Shown: piece after piece, positions 53,925 through 63,876 of the stretch | Layout: each line of letters starts with the position of its first letter | Numbering within the stretch: the first letter of the stretch is position 1 | Program-made: the position numbers and the translations under genes | Assembly (NCBI GenBank): GCA_964415295.1 | Contig: CAYPYN010000008.1 | Location: 62,001-126,000, forward strand | DNA length: 64,000 bases | Source of the DNA: SB21 sp964415295 | GTDB lineage: Bacteria > CLD3 > SB21 | Direction: 5' to 3' | The notes under the pieces: model-generated | Database searches by the model: none | What the model saw: only the letters and a program-made list of their open reading frames with translations | What the model was told of the DNA's origin: nothing

Positions 53925-56900
53925 ATGGATACCAAGGTGATCAAAGCAGACGGTTTTTTCAGAACGGCTTCGCTCGCAAAAGCCGTAGAAAAGAAACTTA
54001 AAACACTCCGCATTACCTGTAGATTTATCACCGAAGACCATTACGCCGATCGTATCCGCCCATCGGACGGAGACATCCTGTTTGTTGAATTCAGTTCATC
54101 CCGCAGAATCCTGGACATGACGGCCGCCGGTTTCACCGTACCCGCCGTCTGGATCGCGTCAAAGACCTCGAAACCGAAATTCCCCAAACATCTGAATTCT
54201 TTCGATACGTTAATATGGCCTTGTTCCGACCGTGAACTTCGGATGGTATTGGATCATCATCTCATAAGAAAAACGGAGACTGAAACACAAGGCGCGTCAA
54301 CGGCCTTTGATCTGAGGCTGCTGGAAGAAGCTATGGAGCAGTCCAACGATTCGGTGGTCATCACCGATATCAACGGCGTTATCCGATACGTGAATGCGGA
54401 GTTTGAGAAGATTACCGGCTATACCAGAGAAGAAGCTCTGGGCCAAACGCCGAGGATACTCAAATCGGGATTTCATGATAAAGCTTTTTATGAGAGAATG
54501 TGGAAAACCATTACTGAAGGAAAGCCCTTCCGTGACCTGGAGATAAACAGGAAGAAGAACGGCGAACTCATTTACGTCGATCATACCATTACGCCTATCA
54601 AGGACGCTTCAGGAATGGTCACCCATTTCCTGGCAACCTGGAAGGATATCACAGAAAAAAGATCCATGGATCATGCGCTGGCGTCGGCTAACCGCGAGAT
54701 CGAGATTTACAATAAAAGGATCGAAGGTATACTCAACAGTTCGCACGAGGCGATTCTGTCCATTGACGAAGATCAGCGCGTGATCGTTTTTAATAAAGGA
54801 GCGGAATCCCTGTTCGGTTATAAGGCCGACGAGATCATCGGTCAACCGCTGGAAAAATTGATACCGTCCCGATTTGCTCATAAACATCAGGAACACGTAG
54901 ATGACTTTAAAACGGGGGAAAGGAGCGGAGCCAAAGGTCCGAAACGGGGCCCGCTGCCTTGTCTGCGTAAAGACGGAACGGAGTTCATGGCCGAGATCAC
55001 TCTGTCGCGCCTGGTTGATGGAGCGGCGAGGTATTTTACGGCTTTTATACGTGATGTGAGCGAACGTTTTGAAATGATCCGTGAACTGCAAGCCAGCGAA
55101 GAAAAATACCGCATCGTTGCTGATAATACATACGATTGGGAGTTCTGGTTGACACCGGACAGACAATACGTGTATACTTCGCCATCGTGCGAAAGAATTA
55201 CCGGATATTCGGCGGATGAATTCCGTACAGATCCCGGGTTATTAAAAAGCATTGTTATCCCGGAAGATCGCGAAATGTTTGAAACACATATTTTGTCCGT
55301 TCACTCAACCCCTCACACCGACTCTATGGAATTCCGCATCATAGACCGGAAAGGGGACTTGCATTGGATCCATCACATCTGCCAGCCGATTTTTGATACA
55401 GCCGGGAAATTCCTGGGCTCGCGCGGCAGCAACCGAGATGTGACCGAGTATAGACACGCCGAAGACGCTTTGAAAGAAAGCGAGCGAAGCTATTCGGGAT
55501 TGTTCAACACGGTCAATGAAGCGATTTACGTTCAGGACGAAAACGGTTTCTTTGTTGATGTCAATGAAGGGGCCGTCAAAATGTATGGTTACCCCAGAGA
55601 GGCCTTTATCGGCCGAACGCCGGATTTTTTATCCGCGCCCGGGAAGAATGATATGGCCGCCGTGGTCCGGATCATCGGGCGCGTTTTTGAGACCGGGGTC
55701 TCGGAGACTTTTGAATTCTGGGGACTCCGCAGCAACGGCGAGAGTTTTCCGAAAGAGGTTATTTGCAATAAGGGCAAGTATTTCGGAAAAGACGTGCTCA
55801 TCACGACCGCGCGGGATATCACGGAATTCAAACGCACCGAAGAAGCGCTGCGTGTTCGTGAACGTCATGCCAAATCACTGCTCAATCTGTCAGGCAAACT
55901 CGAGCGGGCAGAAAATTACGATGATATCATGTCGGCGGCTCTCACCGAGATCGAGCAGGTTTTCGGCTACCACACGCTCTGGGCGTATCTTTTTAGCGAA
56001 GACAGAAAAGACGCCGAAGGGTTTTCGTTTCAAGGTGAAAACAAGCATCTCAAGATGGACCGTGTTCACGTCGAAGGAGACCGGATGCTGGAGGAAGTGG
56101 CGCGCGCGGAAGGCCCTGTCGTGATCGCAGACGCTCAGACCGATCCGCGAACCAATAAAGAGATCGTTCTCCACACCAAGAACCGAACACTGGTCAGTAT
56201 ACCGGTCTATCTTCTCAACGGCCGGCTGGTGGCCATCGGTACCGGTACTTTTGGTGACGAAGGAATTCGGGTTCCGACGCCTCAGGAACTGGAATACCTT
56301 GTCACTATGGCCAGCCACATCGGTGTAGCTATAGACCGGATCACTTCCGCACAGGAAAAAAGGAAATTCGAAAGTGCGCTGGAAAGCAGTGAAAAACGGT
56401 TTCGCGCGCTGATCGAGAATGCGATGGAAGGCATCGTACTGCTGCGCATGGATGAAGATCATAAGGGAATCATTAGCTACGTCAGCCCGTCGGTGACCCG
56501 CGTGATGGGATATACGGCCGAAGAGGCGATGAAACTGGAACCCGACCAGGAGACCCATCCGGAAGATCTGCCGATCATCCTGTCGGCTTTGAAGACCGTC
56601 CTCGAAGATCCTTCGCGCATACCGACGGTCGCGTACCGCTTCCGCCACAAGAACGGCACCTGGCGCTGGATCGAAAGTACGGTGACCAATCTGATACAGG
56701 AACCGAGCGTCGGAGCGATCGTGCTAAACTATCGGGACATCACGGAGAAGAAAAAATCCGAGGCGCGAATGCGTCAACAACTGGAATTCTCCCATGCGCT
56801 GAACAAAATATCCGGTACGATCATCGGAGGTACGGAAAAGGTAAATCTTCTTCTGACAGACATGGCGGCCCTGGCCGGGGAAGCGCTTCACGTGGACCGG

Positions 56901-59213
56901 TCATTCATTTTTGAAGTGGACTTCAGGAAACGAAGGATGAACTGTATCTGCAAATGGGCTCAGGCCGGATCCTCCGATTTGACACATGATGAGGATGCTT
57001 ATTCGCTGGATCTTTTTCCCAGAACGGCAGAGAAGATGTTCCATAAGAAACTGTGGATACAAAGTTATTCCGACAAGCGCGCCGATACGATCACCGCGGA
57101 GGGTTCGGATAAAATTTTCCATGATTCCATGGGCATCAAAAGTCTGCTCTGGTATCCATTCAGCTTTGACGATGAGGGTTTCTATATACTTGCTTTCAAC
57201 GAGTTGAAGGAGCCGCGGCGCTGGACGGAACAGGAGATGCAGTTCCTGGAGAACGTGTCCAAACAGGTCGAACTCGCGATCATTCAGTCGCACAACAACA
57301 AGGAGCGAAAAGAAGCGGAACGAAAGCTTGAAGAAACGCTTCAGGAATTTGAGACCCTTATCGAAGGCATTCCGGACTCGATCACTTTCAAAGACGGCCG
57401 GGGACGATGGCTCATTGCCAATTCGACCACGCTGAGTCTTTTCGGTTTGGAATCGGTGGAATGGTACGGAAAAACCGATACGGAACTCGGTTCGATCCGG
57501 CCTGACCTGAAGACGGTTTTTGAAGGGTGTATCGCCAGCGATGAGGTTGCCTGGCGTCAGGCGGGCCGCACTTTAGGTACGGAAACCGTTTCCATGCCGG
57601 GAACGAATCCGGTGTATTTTGAAACGACAAAAATACCGTTGTATGACAAGAAAGGCGACCGGCTCGGATTGGTGGTCATAGCGAGGGACCTGACTTCGCA
57701 GCGTCAGGCCAAAGAACTGATCAGCGAGCAGACGCTCATTTTGGATGCCGCGCGTGATGCGATCGTGATGACGGACCTGGACCAGCAGGTGATCTATTGG
57801 AACAAAGGCGCGGAGGCGATCTACGGATGGACACGCGACGAAGCGGCCGGCCGCCGGATCAACGACCTGTTCAGCATACGGGGCATAGCCTGGATGGATA
57901 CTTATAAAACCGTTCTTCAGGAAGGTTCGTGGAAAGGCGAAGTCAGTCATGCCACAAAAACCGGCGGCACGATCACTGTGGAAAACCGGATCAGCCTTGT
58001 CCGTGATACCGAAGGACAGCCGAAGTCGTTCCTCTTTATGAATTCCGATGTGACCGAAAAGAGGCGGCTTGAGAAACAATTTCTGCGCACCCAGCGCATG
58101 GAAAGTATCGGGCGTATGGCCGGAGGCATCGCGCACGATCTGAATAATATCCTGACGCCCATCCTGATGGCCGTGCAGATCTTCCGCGATAAGGTCACGG
58201 ACGAATCGCTCCAGCGTATCATCGCGATGCTGGAGAATAACGTCACGCGCGGCGCCGATCTGATGAAAAAACTTCTCATGTTCACCAAAGGCGCGGAGGG
58301 AGAACTGAAAAAGATCAACCTCATCGATGCGATCCGTGAGGTGGAAAAGATCGTCCGTTCCACCTTCCCGAAGAATATTACCGTTGTCTGCGACACCCTG
58401 CCCGGCGTCTGGCCGATCCGCGGGGACATGACGCAGCTGCACCAGGTCTTGCTCAATCTCTGCGTCAACGCGCGCGATGCGATGCCCGAAGGCGGTCAGC
58501 TGGTCATTGAAACGGAGAATATTATCTTCTACGAGGACTTCATCAGTAAAGATATCTCCGCAAAACCCGGAAAATATGTGATCCTCAAAATTGCCGATAC
58601 CGGTACCGGCATTCCGCCGGATGTGCTGGAGCACATGTTCGAACCGTTCTTTACAACAAAAGATATGGAACACGGCACAGGCCTTGGTCTTTCTACCGTA
58701 GCGGCGATCGTCAAAGGACACGGCGGTTTTATCAATGTTTACAGCGAGGTCGGCAAAGGTTCTCAGTTTAAAGTCTATTTTCCGGCCGAAGAATCAGGAG
58801 GATCGGAGCTCATCACCAACAATGTTCCGGCGATCTATAACGGAAGAGGAGAAACCGTACTGGTCGTCGATGACGAATCGGCGATACGTAAAGTTCTAGG
58901 CGCCATACTTGAACTGCACGGTTATAATATCCTCGAAGCGGAGGATGGAACCAAAGCGGCCGCCCTCTATGCCGCTCATTCCGACAGGATCAAGGTTGTA
59001 ATCACCGATATGAGCATGCCGTTCATGGACGGTCCGGCTCTGATCCGCGAACTGCGTCGATCGGGCGCAACCTGTAAGATCGTGGCCATGAGCGGACTGC
59101 CGGAGAGCGAACGTGACCAGCAGCTCAAGGATCTGTCCGTGGACGGCTTTATCATGAAGCCGTATCGGGCGGATAAGATCCTATTCATTCTGCACGGGCT
59201 GCTGCATGGATAA
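53925..59213 (+). CDS. Multi-PAS/GAF hybrid histidine kinase with C-terminal receiver
   Basis: 1762 residues, no signal peptide or membrane helix, so cytoplasmic. Order by eye: a degenerate receiver-like segment (1-115), four PAS domains (~125-650), GAF, PAS, GAF, two PAS, then the kinase core: ESIGRMAGGIAHDLNNIL with the phospho-acceptor His, LHQVLLNLCVNARDAMP, DTGTGIPPDV, GTGLGLSTVAAIVKGHGG. The C-terminal receiver has VLVVDDESAIRK, VVITDMSMPFMDG and FIMKPYRAD. Seven PAS and two GAF domains suggest integration of redox, ligand or light cues. Its output gene is not adjacent. It overlaps the FMN reductase gene by 8 bp. Confidence 0.93.
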   Translation: MDTKVIKADGFFRTASLAKAVEKKLKTLRITCRFITEDHYADRIRPSDGDILFVEFSSSRRILDMTAAGFTVPAVWIASKTSKPKFPKHLNSFDTLIWPCSDRELRMVLDHHLIRKTETETQGASTAFDLRLLEEAMEQSNDSVVITDINGVIRYVNAEFEKITGYTREEALGQTPRILKSGFHDKAFYERMWKTITEGKPFRDLEINRKKNGELIYVDHTITPIKDASGMVTHFLATWKDITEKRSMDHALASANREIEIYNKRIEGILNSSHEAILSIDEDQRVIVFNKGAESLFGYKADEIIGQPLEKLIPSRFAHKHQEHVDDFKTGERSGAKGPKRGPLPCLRKDGTEFMAEITLSRLVDGAARYFTAFIRDVSERFEMIRELQASEEKYRIVADNTYDWEFWLTPDRQYVYTSPSCERITGYSADEFRTDPGLLKSIVIPEDREMFETHILSVHSTPHTDSMEFRIIDRKGDLHWIHHICQPIFDTAGKFLGSRGSNRDVTEYRHAEDALKESERSYSGLFNTVNEAIYVQDENGFFVDVNEGAVKMYGYPREAFIGRTPDFLSAPGKNDMAAVVRIIGRVFETGVSETFEFWGLRSNGESFPKEVICNKGKYFGKDVLITTARDITEFKRTEEALRVRERHAKSLLNLSGKLERAENYDDIMSAALTEIEQVFGYHTLWAYLFSEDRKDAEGFSFQGENKHLKMDRVHVEGDRMLEEVARAEGPVVIADAQTDPRTNKEIVLHTKNRTLVSIPVYLLNGRLVAIGTGTFGDEGIRVPTPQELEYLVTMASHIGVAIDRITSAQEKRKFESALESSEKRFRALIENAMEGIVLLRMDEDHKGIISYVSPSVTRVMGYTAEEAMKLEPDQETHPEDLPIILSALKTVLEDPSRIPTVAYRFRHKNGTWRWIESTVTNLIQEPSVGAIVLNYRDITEKKKSEARMRQQLEFSHALNKISGTIIGGTEKVNLLLTDMAALAGEALHVDRSFIFEVDFRKRRMNCICKWAQAGSSDLTHDEDAYSLDLFPRTAEKMFHKKLWIQSYSDKRADTITAEGSDKIFHDSMGIKSLLWYPFSFDDEGFYILAFNELKEPRRWTEQEMQFLENVSKQVELAIIQSHNNKERKEAERKLEETLQEFETLIEGIPDSITFKDGRGRWLIANSTTLSLFGLESVEWYGKTDTELGSIRPDLKTVFEGCIASDEVAWRQAGRTLGTETVSMPGTNPVYFETTKIPLYDKKGDRLGLVVIARDLTSQRQAKELISEQTLILDAARDAIVMTDLDQQVIYWNKGAEAIYGWTRDEAAGRRINDLFSIRGIAWMDTYKTVLQEGSWKGEVSHATKTGGTITVENRISLVRDTEGQPKSFLFMNSDVTEKRRLEKQFLRTQRMESIGRMAGGIAHDLNNILTPILMAVQIFRDKVTDESLQRIIAMLENNVTRGADLMKKLLMFTKGAEGELKKINLIDAIREVEKIVRSTFPKNITVVCDTLPGVWPIRGDMTQLHQVLLNLCVNARDAMPEGGQLVIETENIIFYEDFISKDISAKPGKYVILKIADTGTGIPPDVLEHMFEPFFTTKDMEHGTGLGLSTVAAIVKGHGGFINVYSEVGKGSQFKVYFPAEESGGSELITNNVPAIYNGRGETVLVVDDESAIRKVLGAILELHGYNILEAEDGTKAAALYAAHSDRIKVVITDMSMPFMDGPALIRELRRSGATCKIVAMSGLPESERDQQLKDLSVDGFIMKPYRADKILFILHGLLHG

Positions 59214-59766
59214 AATTAGTACGATCCGGATTCTCGCAGTCTCAGGCAGTTTACGCGCGCGCTCCATCAACACGTCCATCCTGCAGGCCGTCAAACTCCT
59301 GGCTCCGGAATCGGTCCGCGTGACGGTCTTTCGAGGCCTCGGAAGGTTTCCCCTTTTTAATCCGGACGAAGAAATGAATCCGTATGAGCCCGTGACGGAA
59401 TTTCGAAAACAGATCCGTGAATCGGACGGCGTTCTTATTGCGAGTCCGGAGTACGCGCACGGCGTTACGGGCGTCATCAAGAACGCGCTCGACTGGATCG
59501 TCGGCAGCGGAGAACTCCTGCATAAGCCGGTAGCCGTGCTCAACGCGTCTTCGAGATCGGTTTACGCACCGGCCGCACTTAAAGAAACATTGAAGGTCAT
59601 GGATACTATGATCGTGGAAGAGGCCTGCATAACGGTTCCTTTTATCGGACGTGAAGTAACCGCGTCCGACTTTGTCGCGAATACTCAAACCTCAGCGGCC
59701 CTTCGGGCGGTCGTTCACGCCATGCTTAAGCGAATGGATGAAAATAAGCGGACCACGCAGGAGTAA
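59206..59766 (+). CDS. NADPH-dependent FMN reductase family protein
   Basis: 186 residues with the flavodoxin-like fold of the SsuE/ChrR/YhdA group. The FMN phosphate loop is ILAVSGSLRARSINTSIL, and the second FMN contact is SPEYAHGVTGVIKNALDWI. It would reduce FMN, quinones or azo compounds with NAD(P)H in the cytoplasm. It overlaps the end of the hybrid kinase gene by 8 bp, and the pentapeptide-repeat gene begins 8 bp after it, so these three are likely co-transcribed. Confidence 0.9.
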   Translation: MDKISTIRILAVSGSLRARSINTSILQAVKLLAPESVRVTVFRGLGRFPLFNPDEEMNPYEPVTEFRKQIRESDGVLIASPEYAHGVTGVIKNALDWIVGSGELLHKPVAVLNASSRSVYAPAALKETLKVMDTMIVEEACITVPFIGREVTASDFVANTQTSAALRAVVHAMLKRMDENKRTTQE

Positions 59767-59774
59767 ATCGGAGT

Positions 59775-60341
59775 ATGGAAGTTTTTGAATCGGAAACATT
59801 TGAAAGAAACGACTACTCCCGGAAGCGCATCGACGGGAATCAATACGAAAGTTGCCGGTTTGTGCACTGCCGTTTTTCCGGCGCCGATCTTCCGGGGATC
59901 AATTTTGTGGAGTGTGAATTCGTTGAATGTGATTTCAGTCAGGCCCGTATCAACGAGACCATATTCCGCGGCTGCGCGTTCAGGGATTGTAAGATACTGG
60001 GACTGAATTTTGAGAAGGGTAATAAGGTCATGTTCTCAGCCTCCTTTGAGAGTTGCGACCTGAGCATGAGTTCCTTTCTTAAGATGCCGCTGAAAAAGAC
60101 GAAGTTTATCAACGATACCCTTCGCGAAGTTGATTTCACCGGATCGGACCTGCGCGAGGCGGTCTTCGACCGATGCGATCTGGCCGGTGCGCGTTTCGAT
60201 AATACGAACCTTGAAAAAGCCGATCTCCAAACGTCATACAATTACACCATCGATCCGGAAACGAACAAGATCCGCAAGGCTAAATTCTCGCTGATAGGCG
60301 TTACCGGCCTGCTCCGGAAATACGATATCGATGTCCGTTGA
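59775..60341 (+). CDS. Pentapeptide-repeat protein, Qnr-like fold
   Basis: 188 residues made almost wholly of A(D/N)LxF-type pentapeptide repeats (GADLPGINFVECEFVECDF, DFTGSDLREAVFDRCDL), predicting a right-handed quadrilateral beta-helix. The C-terminus NYTIDPETNKIRKAKFSL, followed by LLRKYDI, is the capping helix found in this subgroup. Some relatives (Qnr, MfpA) mimic DNA and protect gyrase from quinolones, but most chromosomal members have no known role, so resistance should not be assumed. Confidence 0.9.
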   Translation: MEVFESETFERNDYSRKRIDGNQYESCRFVHCRFSGADLPGINFVECEFVECDFSQARINETIFRGCAFRDCKILGLNFEKGNKVMFSASFESCDLSMSSFLKMPLKKTKFINDTLREVDFTGSDLREAVFDRCDLAGARFDNTNLEKADLQTSYNYTIDPETNKIRKAKFSLIGVTGLLRKYDIDVR

Positions 60342-60381
60342 ACGCAGTGGGAGAAGTTCGGCAACAGAAGAAAGGAATGTT

Positions 60382-60936
60382 ATGACTTGTCATCTGTGCG
60401 CCTGGTTAATAGCCGTCATGATAGGACTGGCGGAAGTTTCTGCACAATCCAAAGCAGAACTCCGTGTGGTGCCCGCGGTTGATCTTAAGCGTTATGCCGG
60501 AACGTGGTACGAGGTTGCGCGTCTGCCTTTTTATTTCCAGGAAAAATGCGTTGGGGATGTGACCGCGACCTACCGTTTGATGGAAAACGGGAATATCCGG
60601 GTGATCAACAAGTGCCGCAAAGAGAACGGCGAATTTACCGAAGCCGTAGGCGAAGCGCGCCGCGCGGAGGACGACGGGCCCGATACCAAACTGCAGGTGC
60701 GTTTTGCGCCGGCCTTTCTTTCCGTTCTTCCTTTCGTCTGGGGCGACTATTGGATCATCGATCTGGCGCCGGATTATTCCTATGCGGCCGTGGGCGAACC
60801 CGACCGCAAATACCTGTGGATCCTTTCGCGGACGCCGTCCCTGGACGAGGCGACGTTGCAGTCGATCCTGGAGCGGGTTCGTCAGAACGGGTATGATCTT
60901 AGTACGCTCATCCGCACGCAAAACGGTTTCAAATGA
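60382..60936 (+). CDS. blc: Bacterial lipocalin (Blc/apolipoprotein D-like)
   Basis: 184 residues from the ATG at 60382, which follows AAAGGA; an upstream GTG/ATG at 60331 would overlap the previous gene. The signal peptide is cleaved near VSAQ rather than at a lipobox, so it is probably periplasmic, unlike E. coli Blc, which is a lipoprotein. Lipocalin marks: YAGTWYEVARLPFYFQEKC (the G-x-W motif), CVGDVTATY, GDYWIIDLAPDYSYA, and LWILSRTPSL. It would bind lipids or other hydrophobic ligands in the envelope. The four-gene run from the hybrid kinase may continue here. Confidence 0.92.
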   Translation: MTCHLCAWLIAVMIGLAEVSAQSKAELRVVPAVDLKRYAGTWYEVARLPFYFQEKCVGDVTATYRLMENGNIRVINKCRKENGEFTEAVGEARRAEDDGPDTKLQVRFAPAFLSVLPFVWGDYWIIDLAPDYSYAAVGEPDRKYLWILSRTPSLDEATLQSILERVRQNGYDLSTLIRTQNGFK

Positions 60937-61010
60937 AATCCTGACATTTCACGCAACTTTTTCTGATCGCATCAGTAAAAGATTAGCGTCACACCTATCA
61001 GGAGGCTATC

Positions 61011-61931
61011 ATGTTCATCCGATCCATTCCCTTCATCATGTTTTTGTTCATCGTTACGGCAACAACATCCCGTGCCCAGCAAGTGGCCGACACGGCCTTC
61101 AAAGCGAATGTCGGCGCGGCGGCTTATAAGTCCGGCGCCGGTCCGGTCGTTTTCATTGACGAGGAGCATCACAATTTTCATACGATGAGCGGAAGGTACC
61201 TTGCGTTTGCGCGGCTTCTGCAAAAGGACGGCTACGACGTTCGGCCGCTCAGGGAAAAATTCTCCCCGGCTCATCTCGCCCAGGCGAAGATCCTGGTCAT
61301 TTCCAATGCTTTGGCTCCGGAGAACGAGACGGAATGGAGCCTGCCGACGCCCTCGGCTTTTGATTCCGCGGAAATAGCCGCCGTGCGCGAATGGGTTCGT
61401 GAAGGCGGTTCGCTCTTTCTGATCGCCGATCACATGCCGTTTCCGGGAGCGGCGGAAACGCTGGCGCGGGAATTCGGCGTGCATATGGCCAACGGCTTTG
61501 CGCTCGATGCACATGCGGAGAACGGACGCATGCTTTTTACCCGAACGGCGGGTACGCTCAGCGACCATCCGGTCACGCGCGGGAGGAACGCCGAGGAACG
61601 GGTCGATTCGATCGTGTCATTTACCGGACAGGCGTTTCGCCTGACCCATGGAGAATCATTGATGACGCTGGATGAACGCGCCGTACTATTCTTGCCCCAA
61701 GTGGCGTGGCAATTCTCGCGCCTCACGCCGACCATGTCCGCGTCGGGTATGCATCAGGGCGCGCTGATCTCATTCGGGAAAGGCCGGGTAGCGGTATTCG
61801 GCGAAGCGGCTATGTTCTCCGCACAGCTGGGCGGCCCCAACCGCACACCGGCCGGGATGAACGATCCTTCCGCGCCGCACAATGCGCAGTTCCTGATCAA
61901 TATTTTGCACTGGCTGAGCGGGCTGATATAA
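61011..61931 (+). CDS. Exported DUF4350-like protein
   Basis: 306 residues with a signal peptide (FIMFLFIVTATTSRA). The body has the Rossmann-like start VFIDEEHHNFHTMSG, LVISNALAPENE, and VREGGSLFLIADHMPFPGAAE, the pattern of DUF4350/GldG-like or class I amidotransferase-like folds that carry a GGxLFLIADH core. A possible carbohydrate or envelope role is inferred only from fold. GGAGG at 60999-61003 is its ribosome site. It lies 74 bp after the lipocalin gene. Confidence 0.72.
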   Translation: MFIRSIPFIMFLFIVTATTSRAQQVADTAFKANVGAAAYKSGAGPVVFIDEEHHNFHTMSGRYLAFARLLQKDGYDVRPLREKFSPAHLAQAKILVISNALAPENETEWSLPTPSAFDSAEIAAVREWVREGGSLFLIADHMPFPGAAETLAREFGVHMANGFALDAHAENGRMLFTRTAGTLSDHPVTRGRNAEERVDSIVSFTGQAFRLTHGESLMTLDERAVLFLPQVAWQFSRLTPTMSASGMHQGALISFGKGRVAVFGEAAMFSAQLGGPNRTPAGMNDPSAPHNAQFLINILHWLSGLI

Positions 61932-62051
61932 ATGATCTTTTAAGTTAGCAGCGGCAAATATCTCCGCGGCAGGATTTCCATTTGCTAATTCCGGCGCCGC
62001 CTCGTACATTTAATGGTGGATCATAGTTCTTTTCCAAGAAAGGAATGCGCT

Positions 62052-62573
62052 ATGAAACCGCTCATTCTTCTACTCTTCCTCACAACGGCCGGCCTCTCCC
62101 AGGAAATTCCGACCGATTCCATAAAAGCAATCACACCGACCAAACAGGATACCATCCGTAAATGCACACCGATCGTCGTATTGAAAACAGCCGGAGGAAT
62201 AGTCATTGTGGGCGGCCTTGTCACGGGTCTTGCATGGATGGCCAAAGAATACCCGCGATACACCGGTGCCATTTTCGCTGTGATGCCTATCCCTATACTC
62301 GGCGATCCTCAATACAAGTCCGGTGAAGCCGCAAAGTATGTCGTCGCCGGCGGATTTTTCGTGTTGGGTTTGTACAATATCCTTGATGCCGATGGAGGAG
62401 TCGCGGCAAGAAAAAGGAGATTCATCATCACAGCCGCAGGTTTCATTGTGATACCAATCACCGGCGCCGTGATCGAAAAAATGTACCCGGATAAGAAAAA
62501 GGAAGGGGATATCGGCTGCGGAATAGGTATCGGACCCAACACCGCTTTACTAACCTTTACCAAAAAGTTCTGA
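62052..62573 (+). CDS. Exported protein of unknown function
   Basis: 173 residues from the ATG at 62052 (AAGGA upstream; an earlier in-frame ATG at 62013 lacks a ribosome site). An N-terminal signal peptide ends near LSQ, and three hydrophobic helices follow (VVLKTAGGIVIVGGLVTGL, YVVAGGFFVLGLYNIL, FIITAAGFIVIPITGAVI). No family recognised. Its 5' end and ribosome site are duplicated about 1.55 kb downstream in a broken copy. Confidence 0.65.
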   Translation: MKPLILLLFLTTAGLSQEIPTDSIKAITPTKQDTIRKCTPIVVLKTAGGIVIVGGLVTGLAWMAKEYPRYTGAIFAVMPIPILGDPQYKSGEAAKYVVAGGFFVLGLYNILDADGGVAARKRRFIITAAGFIVIPITGAVIEKMYPDKKKEGDIGCGIGIGPNTALLTFTKKF

Positions 62574-62668
62574 CGCCGGGAACCGTTCTGTTCATCTTCG
62601 CAGCCATCCGATAAAAAAGTGTATTTGTATTCCCGGCCTTGAAAAAATGCCGAGAAAGGGTATCCTAC

Positions 62669-62879
62669 ATTCATTTTCTATGAGAGGTGTTACTTTCTTT
62701 GCCTTGATGCAAAGAAAGTAACCAAAGAAAGATCAAGGCTGGCGAAAAAACGCCTAAACCTCTGCTCGCACCGCTACGCCGAAAAAACTCCTCATCCCGC
62801 GAGGCGGGATTCGTCAGACAGTTTTCGGCGCTTACGCGTCACTCACTTCGGTTCCTAACGGCGTTTTTCCGCAGGCCGG
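62669..62879. repeat. Dispersed non-coding repeat, copy 1
   Basis: 211 bp closely matching 63218-63451. It opens with ATTCATTTTCTA, then a 12-bp perfect hairpin stem, TACTTTCTTTGC (62691-62702) with GCAAAGAAAGTA (62709-62720), and later GGCGAAAAAACGCC and CCGAAAAAACTCC runs. The stretch from 62574 to 63876 contains no convincing gene; this and its partner explain much of it. Resembles palindrome-bearing intergenic elements that produce spurious reading frames in other genomes (from memory). Confidence 0.8.
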
Positions 62880-63217
62880 AAAAGCCCAAAGGAAAAACAT
62901 CTGAAATTGAAGTTTGCGTTTTGTGTTTCCCGGCCTTAAAAAAAATGCCGAGGAAAACCGAGTTCGCAGAGATAATCAAGGCGAAAAACGGCTTTCAGTT
63001 ACGGTCAATTATGATGGATTATTAAGATTAAGAATCGTTTTTCGCAACCGTTCTGCGAACGAGGGTTTAGGCGTTTTTTTCACAGCCGCTATTTTCTTTG
63101 CTGCTTTCTTTTGTGCCAAAAGAAAGCAGATCCGGGAGTTTACCTTAAGTAAGGACTTTACAATATGAACATGCTGTGAAGTCTTTTCTTTCTTTTTCTC
63201 GCCCATAAGTACCCCAT

Positions 63218-63451
63218 ATTCATTTTCTAAGCGAGGTGTTACTTTCTTTGTCTTGATATCCCGCCCATGGCGGGACAGGCGCCTAAAGTAACCAAAGAAA
63301 AATCAAGGCTGGCGAAAAAACGCCTAAACCTCTGCTCGCTCCGCTACGCCGAAAAAACTCCTCATCCCGCAAGGCTGGGATTCGTCAGACAGTTTTCGGC
63401 GTCTTACGCGTCGCTCACTTCGGCTCTCAACGGCGTTTTTCCGCAGGCCGA
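63218..63451. repeat. Dispersed non-coding repeat, copy 2
   Basis: 234 bp, the second copy of the element at 62669-62879, in direct orientation. The hairpin region is altered by insertion of about 30 bp containing CCCGCCCATGGCGGG, itself a palindrome. The remainder matches nearly base for base, including the CGGCGTTTTTCCGCAGGCCG end. Confidence 0.8.
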
Positions 63452-63612
63452 ATTGAAAACTGTATTTGTTAAAACAAATGCGGGATAAATCCGAGCCTGC
63501 TGAGAGAGCGGTTAGGCGAATTTTTTTACAGACGAATATTCCGCTGCAATTCCCTGCGCCCCTCGTACATGGATGGGTGGATCGTAGTTCCTTTCCAAGA
63601 AAGGAATGCGCT

Positions 63613-63701
63613 ATGAAACCGCTCATCCTACTCCTTTTTCTTACAACGGACTAAGTCAAGGTAAGCAAGTGATCCCCCTTATTTCTGGAAAGTACGCTTG
63701 A
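63613..63701 (+). pseudogene. Frameshifted duplicate of the 5' end of the 62052 gene
   Basis: 63548-63651 repeats 61987-62090, including the ribosome site and the first 12 codons (MKPLILLLFLTT). Adding one base after codon 12 would restore the ...GLSQ... cleavage region and read on to a TGA at 63701; as written it stops at 63654. After about 63700 no similarity to the longer gene continues. A decayed duplication, or a sequencing error in a small gene. Confidence 0.65.
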
Positions 63702-63876
63702 AGAATATCTTGATAATCGTCATCCCGAATCGTACATTACTCCGTCTTATCGTGGTTCTTTTCTATCGTAACGTCTTTTTCCTATGAAAAAAGCAGAAGC
63801 TTTTCGTTTATTGATATCGCAACGGCACGCGATACCTTCCTTCAAGAAAAAACCGATCATCCACCGAGGAGGTTTT

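Noticed and set aside
57573..58721. 382-residue minus-strand frame inside the hybrid kinase gene
   Set aside because: Antisense to the kinase core; His/Arg/Asp-rich shadow composition typical of reverse-strand frames in this base composition.
59775..60341. Calling the pentapeptide protein a quinolone-resistance gene
   Set aside because: The fold matches, but most chromosomal pentapeptide proteins have no such activity and no specific Qnr loop features could be confirmed.
62914..63168. 84-residue frame between the two repeats
   Set aside because: Low-complexity lysine/phenylalanine-rich sequence without a ribosome site or recognisable pattern.
63267..63488. 73-residue frame in the repeat region
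   Set aside because: It is a translation of the dispersed repeat and has no ribosome site; the other repeat copy does not keep the frame.
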